Of a DNA stretch of 64,000 bases, positions 6,253-14,012 are shown in pieces (within the stretch, counting starts at the first letter, position 1; each line of letters starts with the position of its first letter). The stretch lies in contig CBFGZI010000003.1 in the NCBI GenBank assembly GCA_965653225.1, positions 1 to 64,000 of the forward strand, in the 5' to 3' direction. The stretch is from JALZDI01 sp965653225 (GTDB lineage Bacteria; Actinomycetota; Actinomycetes; Propionibacteriales; Nocardioidaceae). The position numbers and the translations under genes were made by a program. The notes beneath the pieces were generated by a model, which was given only the letters and a program-made list of their open reading frames with translations, was not told the origin of the DNA and searched no databases.

Positions 6253-8601
6253 TCAGCGGCAGGTGAAGGCCTCGACGTTGTCCAGCCACCAACCGAAGAT
6301 GGCGGCCGCGCGGTCTCCGCTCACCGTCCACCGCAGCCGTACGCTGCGGCCGGCGAAGCGGCTCAGGTCGAGCCGGCTGGACATGTAGCCGTGGCTGTCG
6401 CCGCCGAACCCGACGAACGGCTTCGGCCCGGCACCGATGATCCGCTGCTTGGGCCCGTTCACCCACCGCATGCCCGCGGTGCTCCTCCATGTGCGGCCCC
6501 GGTCCAGCGAGATCTGGAGCTGCCCGCCGTCGAAGTAGCGGGCCGCCGCTCCGGTGCGGAAGTTGTACTCGAACAGCCGCGCATGGTCGAACCGCAGGAA
6601 CGTCTTGCCGACGCGTGCGACGTGGATCGGCTTGCGCAGCACCAGGCTGCTCGTACGCGGGTCACCCTGCGTGGGGTCGGGGTCGAAGCCGAAGAGGCTG
6701 TTCTGCCCGCTGGTGGCGAAGGGGCCGAGGACGCCGTCCAGCGCCGGCTTCGGAAGCCGCAGCCACAGCTTCCCGAACTGCCAGACCTTTCGCGCCGGGT
6801 GCTCCATGTTGTCGAAGAACAGCCGGTGGCTGCGGGCGTTGCGCGGCGTGCACCGCGGCGCCTCCGGGGCGGTCGCGACGTGTGGCTGCTTCAGCAGCTG
6901 GGTGGCCTTGACGGCTCGTTTCACCTGGACGCAGTCGGCCTTCGTGATCCGCGGCTTGCCGTGGCCCACGAGCGCACGGCAGGCCTGGGGCAGCACGCGG
7001 CCGAGGTCGGCGTAGTCGCTGCCGGAGGTCAGCATGCGGAGGGTGCGCAGGTAGATGCGCGCGGTCTTCAGCCCACGGGCGGGGTTCGGGCGCGCCGGCT
7101 CGATGCCATGAACGGTCACGCCGTTGAGCCTGCCGCCGTGGAAGATCAGGTACGCCGTCTTGTTGCCCACGCCGTTGTTCTGGTGGACACCGCCCGCGTC
7201 CGCACCGCGCGCGTCGGCCACGTAGAGCCGGCTGCGCATGCTGTCGGGCTGACCGAAGCGTCCCGGGTTCGCCATGCTCCGGATCGCACCGAGGTTGGTG
7301 TCCTCACCGATCAGGAAGTCCTGCGAGGGTGCGTCGCTGCCGCGCCCGTCGCGCTGGTCGATGATCTCGCCGAAGACATCGGCAAACGACTCGTTCATAG
7401 CGCCGGCCTGGTAAAGCATGAACAGGTTGGCGGTGTGCTGCACCACGCCGTGGGTCAGCTCGTGGCCGACCACGTCGTCGCCGAGGTCCAGGCCCTGCCC
7501 GAAGAAGGCCTCGCGGCCGTTCCAGAACGCGTTGTTGAAAGCGGGGATCTTGGCGGTTGCGCGGATCTTGCGGCCGTCGGCGCCGGTCCTGCCGATCATC
7601 TTGGGCAGGTTCACACCGAGCCGGCGGTACAGGGCGACGGTGTCGGTGATGGTGTTGAACACCTGGTCGACGTTGCGGTCGCCGGTCGGCGGGTCTCCGT
7701 CGGTACGGGCGTAGTCGGCCTGGTTGCAGGGGAAGTCCTGGGGGACGGCACCCTCGGTCGTGCGGTCACAGACCGCCTGGGCGTCCGCGACCTGGTTCGC
7801 GCTTTCGACGATCCGACCGGTCACCGCGTCGATGAGGACCAGCTGGCGGATGTCGGTGCCGTTGGAGACGTCGACCCGCCACACCGGCCCGGGCTGGAAC
7901 TGCACGGGGCTGCCGAACAGCGACGGGTCGTAGAACACCTCGCGTGCCGGGCTCACCGAGAGCGAGCTCGCCGACAGGCCGTACCGCTTCGCCGTGGCCA
8001 CCAGCGCCGTGCGCGACGCGGCCGCGGCCGACTCCGACGGGGCGCTGACCGTGATGTTGGGAGACGTGGTCTCGCCGTTGACCGACTGCAGCGCGCCGTC
8101 GCCGTCGAGCGACACGGCGAGCTCGCCGCCGAGAACCGGCAGCCCGTCCACCTGCTGCCCGAACTTCACGATGTGGCTGCGCCCGACGGTGTTCTCGACA
8201 CCGACGACGTGCAGCTGGGCCTTCGGGTGGGTGACGCCGAACATGGCGCCGTAGCGGTCCATGTGCGCGCTGGCGGCCTGCACCGGAGTGTCGGCCGGGG
8301 TCACCGCGCTCGAGTCCACCGGCGCACCGAGCGTACCGACGAAGTTCGCCTCGCCGTCTCCGTCGGAGCTCACGACGACCGGGCCGGTGGCATCGGCACG
8401 CAGCCGCGCCTCGGCGGCCTGTTCCTCCGCGCTGCCGGGTCCGGAGCCGCTTGGGTCGTCAGCCGCTGCCGTAGGGGACACAGCGGTGGGCGACGCACCG
8501 GTGGCAGGCACAGCGGTGGCGGACAGGGCGCTGGTCGTGGCGGTGAAGCCGCCGACCAGCGACAGGGTTACAAGACAAGAAAGGGCATGGCGCGAGCGCA
8601 T
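6253..8601 (-). CDS. Secreted M4-family (thermolysin-like) zinc metallopeptidase
   Basis: 782 aa. A signal peptide covers roughly residues 1-30. The propeptide (FTP/PepSY-like, about 70-275) is followed by the catalytic domain with HELTH at 380-384 and NESFAD at 403-408, giving zinc ligands His380, His384 and Glu404 and catalytic Glu381. After the M4 C-terminal domain a beta-rich module of about 170 residues (from HPARKVWQF to the end) resembles jelly-roll adhesion domains attached to secreted peptidases. It is probably exported and self-processed. The ATG at 8601 (MRSRHALS) follows a GGGGGG stretch, and earlier in-frame starts would disrupt the signal peptide. Confidence 0.9.
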   Translation of the reverse strand: MRSRHALSCLVTLSLVGGFTATTSALSATAVPATGASPTAVSPTAAADDPSGSGPGSAEEQAAEARLRADATGPVVVSSDGDGEANFVGTLGAPVDSSAVTPADTPVQAASAHMDRYGAMFGVTHPKAQLHVVGVENTVGRSHIVKFGQQVDGLPVLGGELAVSLDGDGALQSVNGETTSPNITVSAPSESAAAASRTALVATAKRYGLSASSLSVSPAREVFYDPSLFGSPVQFQPGPVWRVDVSNGTDIRQLVLIDAVTGRIVESANQVADAQAVCDRTTEGAVPQDFPCNQADYARTDGDPPTGDRNVDQVFNTITDTVALYRRLGVNLPKMIGRTGADGRKIRATAKIPAFNNAFWNGREAFFGQGLDLGDDVVGHELTHGVVQHTANLFMLYQAGAMNESFADVFGEIIDQRDGRGSDAPSQDFLIGEDTNLGAIRSMANPGRFGQPDSMRSRLYVADARGADAGGVHQNNGVGNKTAYLIFHGGRLNGVTVHGIEPARPNPARGLKTARIYLRTLRMLTSGSDYADLGRVLPQACRALVGHGKPRITKADCVQVKRAVKATQLLKQPHVATAPEAPRCTPRNARSHRLFFDNMEHPARKVWQFGKLWLRLPKPALDGVLGPFATSGQNSLFGFDPDPTQGDPRTSSLVLRKPIHVARVGKTFLRFDHARLFEYNFRTGAAARYFDGGQLQISLDRGRTWRSTAGMRWVNGPKQRIIGAGPKPFVGFGGDSHGYMSSRLDLSRFAGRSVRLRWTVSGDRAAAIFGWWLDNVEAFTCR

Positions 8602-8707
8602 TAAAACCCCCCGTTCCTGCCCCCAAGTGGTTTGAGGGCAGCGTAGTCGCGCCACGCAAAAAATGCTTGCATGAACCGATGATCCGGCCCGTTGGGACCA
8701 GACCCGG

Positions 8708-9634
8708 CTAGGCCACCGTGATCACTATCTTGCCCTGGGTGTGGCCCTCCTTGCTCCTTGACAAAGCCTGCGCGGCCTCATCGAGCGGAAAGGTCTCGGT
8801 CACCTCCACGCGCAGACGTCCGTCCGCGACATAGCCGACCAACCGGTCGAGCATCGCCGCGTCCGGGCGCACGAACACATAGTGGCCGCCGGGCCGCTCG
8901 AGCACCCCGGGGTCGGTCACGGAGGCCTCGCGGGCCTCGGCGGCGAGTGCCTCGCGGGACCGCTCGAGGGCGTCGCCGCCGACCAGGTCCAGCGCCACGT
9001 CGATGCCGTCGGGCGCGAGGTCACGCACCCGCTGCGCGAGCCCCTCGCCGTACTCCACCGGCTCCGCCCCCAGCGACCGGACGAAGTCGTGGCGGCCGCT
9101 GCTGGCCGTGCCGATCACGCGCGCGCCCCGCAGCGCGGCGAGCTGGACGGCGAACGTACCGACGCCGCCGGCCGCGTTGTGCACGAGGACGGTGTCCGCC
9201 TTCGACACCTCGGCGGCCTCGAGCAGCTGCTCGGCGGTCAGCCCCGCCAGCGGCAGCCCGCCCGCCGGTACGAGGTCGACGCCATCGGGGACCTTCGCCA
9301 CCGCGCGCTCGGGCACCGCGACCTTCTCGGCGAAGGTGCCGTGCTGGACGTGGTCCTTGCGCGCGTAGGCGAGCACCGGGTCACCGGCCGCCACGGAGGT
9401 GACGGCAGGGCCGACCGCCTCCACGACGCCGGCCACGTCCCACCCGGGCACCAGCGGCAGATGGTGCGGGAACGCGCCCTGCAGATAGCCGGCCACGATC
9501 TTCCAGTCCACCGGGTTCACCCCGGCGGCACGGACCGACACCAGCACGAAGTCGGGGCCGACCAGCGGGTCGTCGAGCTCACCGACCTCGACGACCGACG
9601 GGTCACCGAACTCTCGAATCAATGCTGCTCTCAT
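8708..9634 (-). CDS. NADP-dependent medium-chain oxidoreductase (quinone-oxidoreductase-like)
   Basis: 308 aa. The MDR fold is marked by the GroES-like N-terminal half (VRAAGVNPVDWKI, PGWDVAGVVEAVG) and the nucleotide-binding motif AAGGVGTFAVQLAALRG. Structural-zinc cysteines are absent, which fits the zeta-crystallin/quinone reductase branch. Such enzymes reduce quinones or alpha,beta-unsaturated carbonyls with NADPH. The ATG at 9634 (MRAALIREFG) is the family-conserved start and is preceded by AGGGG at about eight bases. No operon partner is evident. Confidence 0.87.
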   Translation of the reverse strand: MRAALIREFGDPSVVEVGELDDPLVGPDFVLVSVRAAGVNPVDWKIVAGYLQGAFPHHLPLVPGWDVAGVVEAVGPAVTSVAAGDPVLAYARKDHVQHGTFAEKVAVPERAVAKVPDGVDLVPAGGLPLAGLTAEQLLEAAEVSKADTVLVHNAAGGVGTFAVQLAALRGARVIGTASSGRHDFVRSLGAEPVEYGEGLAQRVRDLAPDGIDVALDLVGGDALERSREALAAEAREASVTDPGVLERPGGHYVFVRPDAAMLDRLVGYVADGRLRVEVTETFPLDEAAQALSRSKEGHTQGKIVITVA

Positions 9635-9689
9635 GTTTGGCGCCCCTACCCCGCGGGAGGCGGCGTCATGCACCTCGAGCGCTTCCGTG

Positions 9690-10187
9690 TCAGCCGGAGC
9701 CGTCCGGGTCGCGCGGTTCGAGGCGCACGTACGGGAGGACCCGTCCGAGCGCGCGGTAGGACGCCTCGCTGCCGTCCACCGGCACCCCCATCTGCCGCGC
9801 GACCATCCGGGCCGACCGAGGGCGGCGGCGTGCGTAGTCGACCATCAGGTCGCCGCCCTCCTCCGCCGGCAGCGGGCGCGCGCGAACGGCGTGGCGCCGT
9901 GCTCCGAGCACGATCTGCGCGTCCGGGTCGGCCAGCAGGTTGCGGTACCAGTTGGAGGTCGGCCCGTACCCGGACGCGACCGTGACGGCTCCGGTCGCCG
10001 GGTCGCGGACCACGACCTCGACCACGACCTGCCGCCACCGGCCCGACGTGCGCCCGCGGTGGACGAGCATGACCAGGCGGTGGCCGAACAGCCACCCGAG
10101 ACGAGCCCGATAGGCCAGCAGCGGCGCGCGGAACAGCCAGCGTCGCGGGCCGGTGGTCGGCAGGGTCTGCCAGTGCGGAGTCGCCAT
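9690..10187 (-). CDS. DUF385 / deazaflavin(F420)-dependent nitroreductase-family protein
   Basis: 165 aa. It shows the family pattern: LVMLVHRGRTSGRWRQVVVE, then GYGPTSNWYRNLLADPDAQI, then an Arg/Ala-rich C-terminus. Members of this split-barrel family bind F420H2 and reduce nitro compounds or quinones, as Ddn does; some have lost activity. The ATG at 10187 lies behind GGGGGA. The start is 18 bases from the start of a divergent flavodoxin-like gene, so their promoters must overlap. Confidence 0.82.
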   Translation of the reverse strand: MATPHWQTLPTTGPRRWLFRAPLLAYRARLGWLFGHRLVMLVHRGRTSGRWRQVVVEVVVRDPATGAVTVASGYGPTSNWYRNLLADPDAQIVLGARRHAVRARPLPAEEGGDLMVDYARRRPRSARMVARQMGVPVDGSEASYRALGRVLPYVRLEPRDPDGSG

Positions 10188-10205
10188 TCCCCCATCATGG
10201 GAGGC

Positions 10206-10655
10206 GTGTCCAGACTGCTGATCGTCCACCACACGCCCTCGCCGTCCATGCAGGCCATGCTGGAGTCGGTGGTGTCGGGGGCCAACCACGAGGACATCGA
10301 GGGTGTCGAGGTCGTCGTACGGCCCGCGCTGTCGGCGACCGCGGTCGACGTGCTGGAGGCCGACGGCTACCTGCTCGGCACGCCGGCCAACCTCGGCTAC
10401 ATGTCGGGCGCGCTCAAGCACTTCTTCGACACCGTCTACTACCCGGTGCTCGACGCGACCCAGAAGCGGCCGTTCGCGGCGTACGTGCACGGCAACGAGG
10501 GCGTCGAGGGTGCCGTCCGGGCGATCGGCAGCGTCACGACCGGCCTGCAGTGGAAGCAGGTCGCCGAGCCGGTGACGGTGATGGGCGAGCCGAGCAAGGA
10601 GGACCTCGAGTCGTGCTGGGAGCTCGGCGCCACCGTCGCCGCGGGGCTGATGTGA
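10206..10655 (+). CDS. Flavodoxin-like NAD(P)H-dependent oxidoreductase
   Basis: 149 aa. The first strand and phosphate loop are LLIVHHTPSPSMQAM. GYLLGTPANLGYMSGALKHFFDTVYY is split over residues 60-85 and resembles the FMN-binding part of WrbA-like proteins, followed by AAYVHGNEGVEGAVRAI. It probably binds FMN and shuttles electrons to quinones. I used the GTG at 10206 (MSRLLIV) because the family starts there and CATCAT lies seven bases upstream; the ATG at 10197 is the alternative. It converges with the gluconokinase gene, three bases away. Confidence 0.8.
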   Translation: MSRLLIVHHTPSPSMQAMLESVVSGANHEDIEGVEVVVRPALSATAVDVLEADGYLLGTPANLGYMSGALKHFFDTVYYPVLDATQKRPFAAYVHGNEGVEGAVRAIGSVTTGLQWKQVAEPVTVMGEPSKEDLESCWELGATVAAGLM

Positions 10656-10658
10656 GCC

Positions 10659-11201
10659 TCAGCAGGCGCCCGGGCCGGCGTCCAGCCGCTCGACGACGTC
10701 CTGCACGACGCGTTCCGCCGGTTCGTCGGTCACCTCGACGGTGAAGCCGTCCTCGTCGGGCTGCAGCGGCTCGAGAGAGTCGAGCTGTGACTGCAGCAGG
10801 CTCGGTGGCATGAAGTGCCTGCGACTCTGCGTCCGCTGCTGCAGCCGCTCACGGTCGACGTGCAGGTGCACGAAGCAGGTGTTGTCGGCTCCGCCGCGCA
10901 GCGCGTCGCGGTAGCGGCGTCGCAGGGCCGAGCAGGTCATCACCGTCGACACGCCCTGCTCGTGCTTCTCCCGCACCCAGGCCGCGAGGCCGCGCAGCCA
11001 GGGCTCCCGGTCGACGTCGTCGAGCGGGATGCCCTCCGACATCTTCTTCACGTTCGCCGGCGGGTGGAAGTCGTCACCCTCGGCGAACGCGTAGCCGAGC
11101 CGACCCGACAGCTCCTTCGCCACGGTCGTCTTGCCCGAACCGGACACACCCATGACCACCAGGTGCCTCGGCGACTCCCCCGCACGTGGACCTCGGCTCA
11201 T
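10659..11201 (-). CDS. gntK: Gluconokinase
   Basis: 180 aa, the typical length of GntK-type gluconokinases. The P-loop is MGVSGSGKTTVAKEL near residues 17-31. FAEGDDFHPPANVKKMSEGIPLDD contains the conserved substrate-region motif, and VMTCSALRRRYRDALRG and RRHFMPPSLLQSQLDSLE are family signatures. It phosphorylates gluconate to 6-phosphogluconate in the cytosol and feeds the pentose phosphate pathway. No gluconate permease is adjacent. The divergent GntR-type regulator next door is its likely controller. Confidence 0.93.
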   Translation of the reverse strand: MSRGPRAGESPRHLVVMGVSGSGKTTVAKELSGRLGYAFAEGDDFHPPANVKKMSEGIPLDDVDREPWLRGLAAWVREKHEQGVSTVMTCSALRRRYRDALRGGADNTCFVHLHVDRERLQQRTQSRRHFMPPSLLQSQLDSLEPLQPDEDGFTVEVTDEPAERVVQDVVERLDAGPGAC

Positions 11202-11272
11202 CGGGCTTGCCCCTCTCGTCTCTGGTCACGCTGTCGTGTTCGTGTCACGGCCACGCTGGCACACACCCTGAG

Positions 11273-11278
11273 TAGGCT
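11273..11278 (+). promoter_or_regulatory. -10 hexamer TAGGCT of a leaderless regulator gene
   Basis: TAGGCT ends six bases before the ATG at 11285, and there is no Shine-Dalgarno. The intergenic region between gntK and the regulator (11202-11284) must also hold the gntK promoter and any GntR operator. I see no convincing palindrome beyond GAGTAGGCTC, which overlaps this hexamer. Confidence 0.45.
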
Positions 11279-11284
11279 CACCCC

Positions 11285-12007
11285 ATGGCACCCACGCTGC
11301 ACCAGGGTGTGCTCGAACGGCTCGGCCCCGACATCATCAGCGGCGCCTACCCGCCCGGTCACGTGCTGACCCTGGAGCGTCTCTGCACCGACTTCGGCGT
11401 GTCGCGGACGGTCGCGCGCGAGGTGGTGCAGGTGCTGGCGTCCATGGGCCTGGTGGAGAGCCGGCGTCGAACCGGCGTGACGGTGCGACCCTCGGAGCAC
11501 TGGAACGTCTTCGACCCGTCGCTGATCCGGTGGCGTCTCGACGGGCCGGAGCGCCCGTCACAGCTGCGCCAGCTCACCGAGCTGCGGGCCGCCATCGAGC
11601 CGCTGGCCGCGGCCGGTGCCGCGAGGAACGCCAGCGATGCGCAGTGCAAGCGGCTGATGGAGCTGGCCGCACTGATGGAGGAGGCCGGCAACCAGGGCGA
11701 CCTCGAGGTGTTCCTCGACTACGACATCGAGTTCCACCGGCTCGTGCTGGAGGGGTCGGGCAACGACATGTTCGCCGGGCTGAGCGACGTGGTCGAGGAG
11801 GTGCTGCGCGGGCGTACCCACCACCACCTGATGCCTCGCCACCCCAAGGCCGAGGCGCGACGGCTGCACGAGGTGGTCGCCGACGCCATCGCCGAGAGGG
11901 AACCCGAGGTGGCGCAGGCGTCCATGACCGCGATCGTCGCGGAGGTGGTCGCCGTGATGACCAGGATCGGCGACCTCTCCGAGACGGACCGGGACAGCAC
12001 GGACTAG
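11285..12007 (+). CDS. GntR/FadR-family transcriptional regulator (FCD domain)
   Basis: 240 aa. The winged HTH covers about residues 8-70 (GAYPPGHVLTLERLCTDFGVSRTVAREVVQVL; the HTH is LERLCTDFGVSRTVARE). An all-helical FCD ligand domain follows with metal-binding candidates DYDIEFHR and HHHLMPRH. It is divergent from gntK with 83 bases between the starts, so gluconate or a phosphorylated sugar acid is the likely effector. This assignment rests on context. The transcript appears leaderless. Confidence 0.88.
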   Translation: MAPTLHQGVLERLGPDIISGAYPPGHVLTLERLCTDFGVSRTVAREVVQVLASMGLVESRRRTGVTVRPSEHWNVFDPSLIRWRLDGPERPSQLRQLTELRAAIEPLAAAGAARNASDAQCKRLMELAALMEEAGNQGDLEVFLDYDIEFHRLVLEGSGNDMFAGLSDVVEEVLRGRTHHHLMPRHPKAEARRLHEVVADAIAEREPEVAQASMTAIVAEVVAVMTRIGDLSETDRDSTD

Positions 12008-12029
12008 GCACGTACGCCGGGCTCCTCCC

Positions 12030-13079
12030 TCATGCCCGCGACAGCAGCATCGAGTCGCCGAACTCGTGCCACCGGTACCGCTGGTCGACCGCCTGCCGGT
12101 AGGCCGCTGCCACCAGGTCTGCTCCGACGACCGCCTCCAGCAACCGCAGGTGGCTGGCCTCCGGTGGGTGTAGCCCGGTGATCAGACCGTCCACGGTCCG
12201 AGCGGGACGCTCCGGACCCAGCACGAGCCCGGTCCAGCCCTCGTCCGCGTGCACGCGGCCGTCGGAGTCGGTCACCGACTCCAGAGCGCGTACGACGGTG
12301 GTGCCGACCGCGATGACCCGGTACCCGGCCGCTTTGGCGCAGCCGACGAGTCGGGCGGTGCTGGCCGGCACCGAGTACCACTCCGGCAGGGGAGGCTCGT
12401 GCGCCTCCTGGCTGGAGACGCCCGTGTGCAGCAGCAGCGGCGCGAACATCACCCCGCGGCTCATCAGCCGTCCGAGCAGCTCGTGGGTGAACGGGCGTCC
12501 CGCGCTGGGCATCTCCGCGCTGCCGGGGGTGTCGGCGTACACGTTCTGTAGGTACTCCAGCGGCCACGGCTTGCGGACGTAGCCGTAGCGGATGGGCCGT
12601 CCGTTCCTGGGCAGGTAGTCGACCGGCGCACGGTACGGCGTGGGCCGTGCGCGCCACAGCCGGCTGTGCGACATCTCGGCGTCCGGGTAGGCGGACTCGA
12701 TGCGCAGGCCGATGCGGCCGGGCAGCCCGATCCGCTCCGTCGCCGTGACGTCGGTCGCAGGGCCGGTGTTGTCGGCCCGGCGTACCTCCACGACCCAGTC
12801 GCCGTCGTCGAGGGCACCGGAGACGTGCAACAGACCGGCGTTGCCGTCGCCCCGGGTGACCGCCAGCGCGGCCGGCAGCGTCGCGGAGGTGTTCACCACG
12901 ACGAGGTCTCCGGGCTTGAGCACGTCGGGCAGTTCGCGGAACACGTGGTGCTCGATGCCGTCGGGGGTCGCGGTCAGCAGCCGGACGCCGTCCCGCGCGA
13001 CGCCGCGTGCCTCCGGCGGGGCGTCCGCCTCGCTGTCGGGCGGGAGGGTGAAGCGCACCGGCTCGGTCGTCGCGTTCAT
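12030..13079 (-). CDS. QueA-like S-adenosylmethionine:tRNA ribosyltransferase-isomerase
   Basis: 349 aa, the length of QueA. It retains LKPGDLVVVNTSATLPAAL, the pattern VMFAPLLLHTGVSS (compare LHVGxGTFxP in classic QueA), AKAAGYRVIAVGTTVVRALES and GLITGLHPPEASHL. Classic QueA transfers ribose from SAM to 7-aminomethyl-7-deazaguanine in tRNA. The divergence in the LHTG motif and the absence of tgt or other queuosine genes nearby leave open a different substrate. It overlaps the upstream SDR gene by four bases (ATGA), so the two form one operon. Confidence 0.85.
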   Translation of the reverse strand: MNATTEPVRFTLPPDSEADAPPEARGVARDGVRLLTATPDGIEHHVFRELPDVLKPGDLVVVNTSATLPAALAVTRGDGNAGLLHVSGALDDGDWVVEVRRADNTGPATDVTATERIGLPGRIGLRIESAYPDAEMSHSRLWRARPTPYRAPVDYLPRNGRPIRYGYVRKPWPLEYLQNVYADTPGSAEMPSAGRPFTHELLGRLMSRGVMFAPLLLHTGVSSQEAHEPPLPEWYSVPASTARLVGCAKAAGYRVIAVGTTVVRALESVTDSDGRVHADEGWTGLVLGPERPARTVDGLITGLHPPEASHLRLLEAVVGADLVAAAYRQAVDQRYRWHEFGDSMLLSRA

Positions 13080-13789
13080 GCCGGCACCGCCGCGGCGAGG
13101 TCGGCGGCACGGAAGCGGCCGCTGGGTAGGCGCTCGTCGACCAGCCTCAGCAGCGCGGGCACCACGGTCTCCGGCAGCGGGCGGTCGGAGATGTCCTCGC
13201 CGGGAAACGCCTCCTGGTGCATCTGCGTGCGCATGTCGCCCGGGTCGAAGGCGTAGATGCGAAGGTGTGGCAGCTCGGCACCGAGGATCGCGGTCAGCTG
13301 CTCGAGCGCGGCCTTGGACGACCCGTAGCCGCCCCAGCCGGCGTACGGCTCCACGGCAGCGTCCGACGTCACGTTGACGATATGTCCGCCTGCCTGCTCG
13401 AGGTACGGCAGGACCGCCTGGGTAAGGGCCAGCGGTGCGACGGTGTTGACGGCGTAGACACGCTCGAGGTCGGCCAGCGGGTAGCCCGCCAGCGGGGGCT
13501 GCGGGCTCGGGCCGAGCGTGCTGGCGTTGTTGACCAGCAGGTCGAGTCCGGTCTCTGCCACGGTCTCTCCCAGGGCGGCTGCCAGGCGGGCGCGGTGCCC
13601 GGGGTCGGCGAGGTCGCCGGCGACCGCGCGTACGTCCGGCGACCCGGCCGCCCGCAGCGCGTCGGCGGTCTCGGTGAGCAGGGTGGCGCCGCGGGCGTCG
13701 ATGACGAGGCTCCAGTGGCGTTCGGCCAGCGCAGTCGTGAGGGCCCTCCCGAGGCCGCGCGTCGCGCCGGTCACCAGGGCTGCAGGCAT
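13076..13789 (-). CDS. Short-chain dehydrogenase/reductase (SDR)
   Basis: 237 aa. The cofactor motif is TGATRGLG at 7-14, followed by LVNNAS and the catalytic YGSSK, giving Tyr and Lys in the YxxxK pattern. It probably uses NADP(H); the substrate is unknown. It is the first gene of a two-gene operon with the QueA-like gene. GGAG lies about seven bases before the ATG. The promoter carries an almost perfect MerR-type operator with an elongated spacer, suggesting induction by redox or xenobiotic stress. Confidence 0.88.
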   Translation of the reverse strand: MPAALVTGATRGLGRALTTALAERHWSLVIDARGATLLTETADALRAAGSPDVRAVAGDLADPGHRARLAAALGETVAETGLDLLVNNASTLGPSPQPPLAGYPLADLERVYAVNTVAPLALTQAVLPYLEQAGGHIVNVTSDAAVEPYAGWGGYGSSKAALEQLTAILGAELPHLRIYAFDPGDMRTQMHQEAFPGEDISDRPLPETVVPALLRLVDERLPSGRFRAADLAAAVPA

Positions 13790-13827
13790 TGGTGCTCCAA
13801 GGATCAGTGATGGTCGGTTACCTGCTG

Positions 13828-13858
13828 ATCCTGCAACTTAAAGTTAACTTCAAGTCAA
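13828..13858 (-). promoter_or_regulatory. MerR/SoxR-type promoter with a 19-bp spacer and central palindrome
   Basis: On the minus strand TTGACT (-35, 13858-13853) is followed by 19 bases and CAGGAT (-10, 13833-13828). The spacer carries ACTTGAAGTTAACTTTAAGT, a 20-bp palindrome with one mismatched pair (13836-13855). Its core AAGTTAACTT is the same as the core of the known E. coli SoxR box. An over-long spacer holding the operator is the hallmark of MerR-family activation. No MerR gene is present in the window. Confidence 0.65.
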
Positions 13859-14012
13859 CGTCTAAGCATGAGCGCGCGCCCGCAAGACCCGGGCACATGG
13901 CTGGCGGTCACTTCCCAGGGCGCATATCCCTCGGGAAGCGCCCATCGGACCCGGTTACATGGCGCGTGGTCGCGCCTGCCCGGCGCCGCCGCCGAAGCGC
14001 CGGCAACACCCG

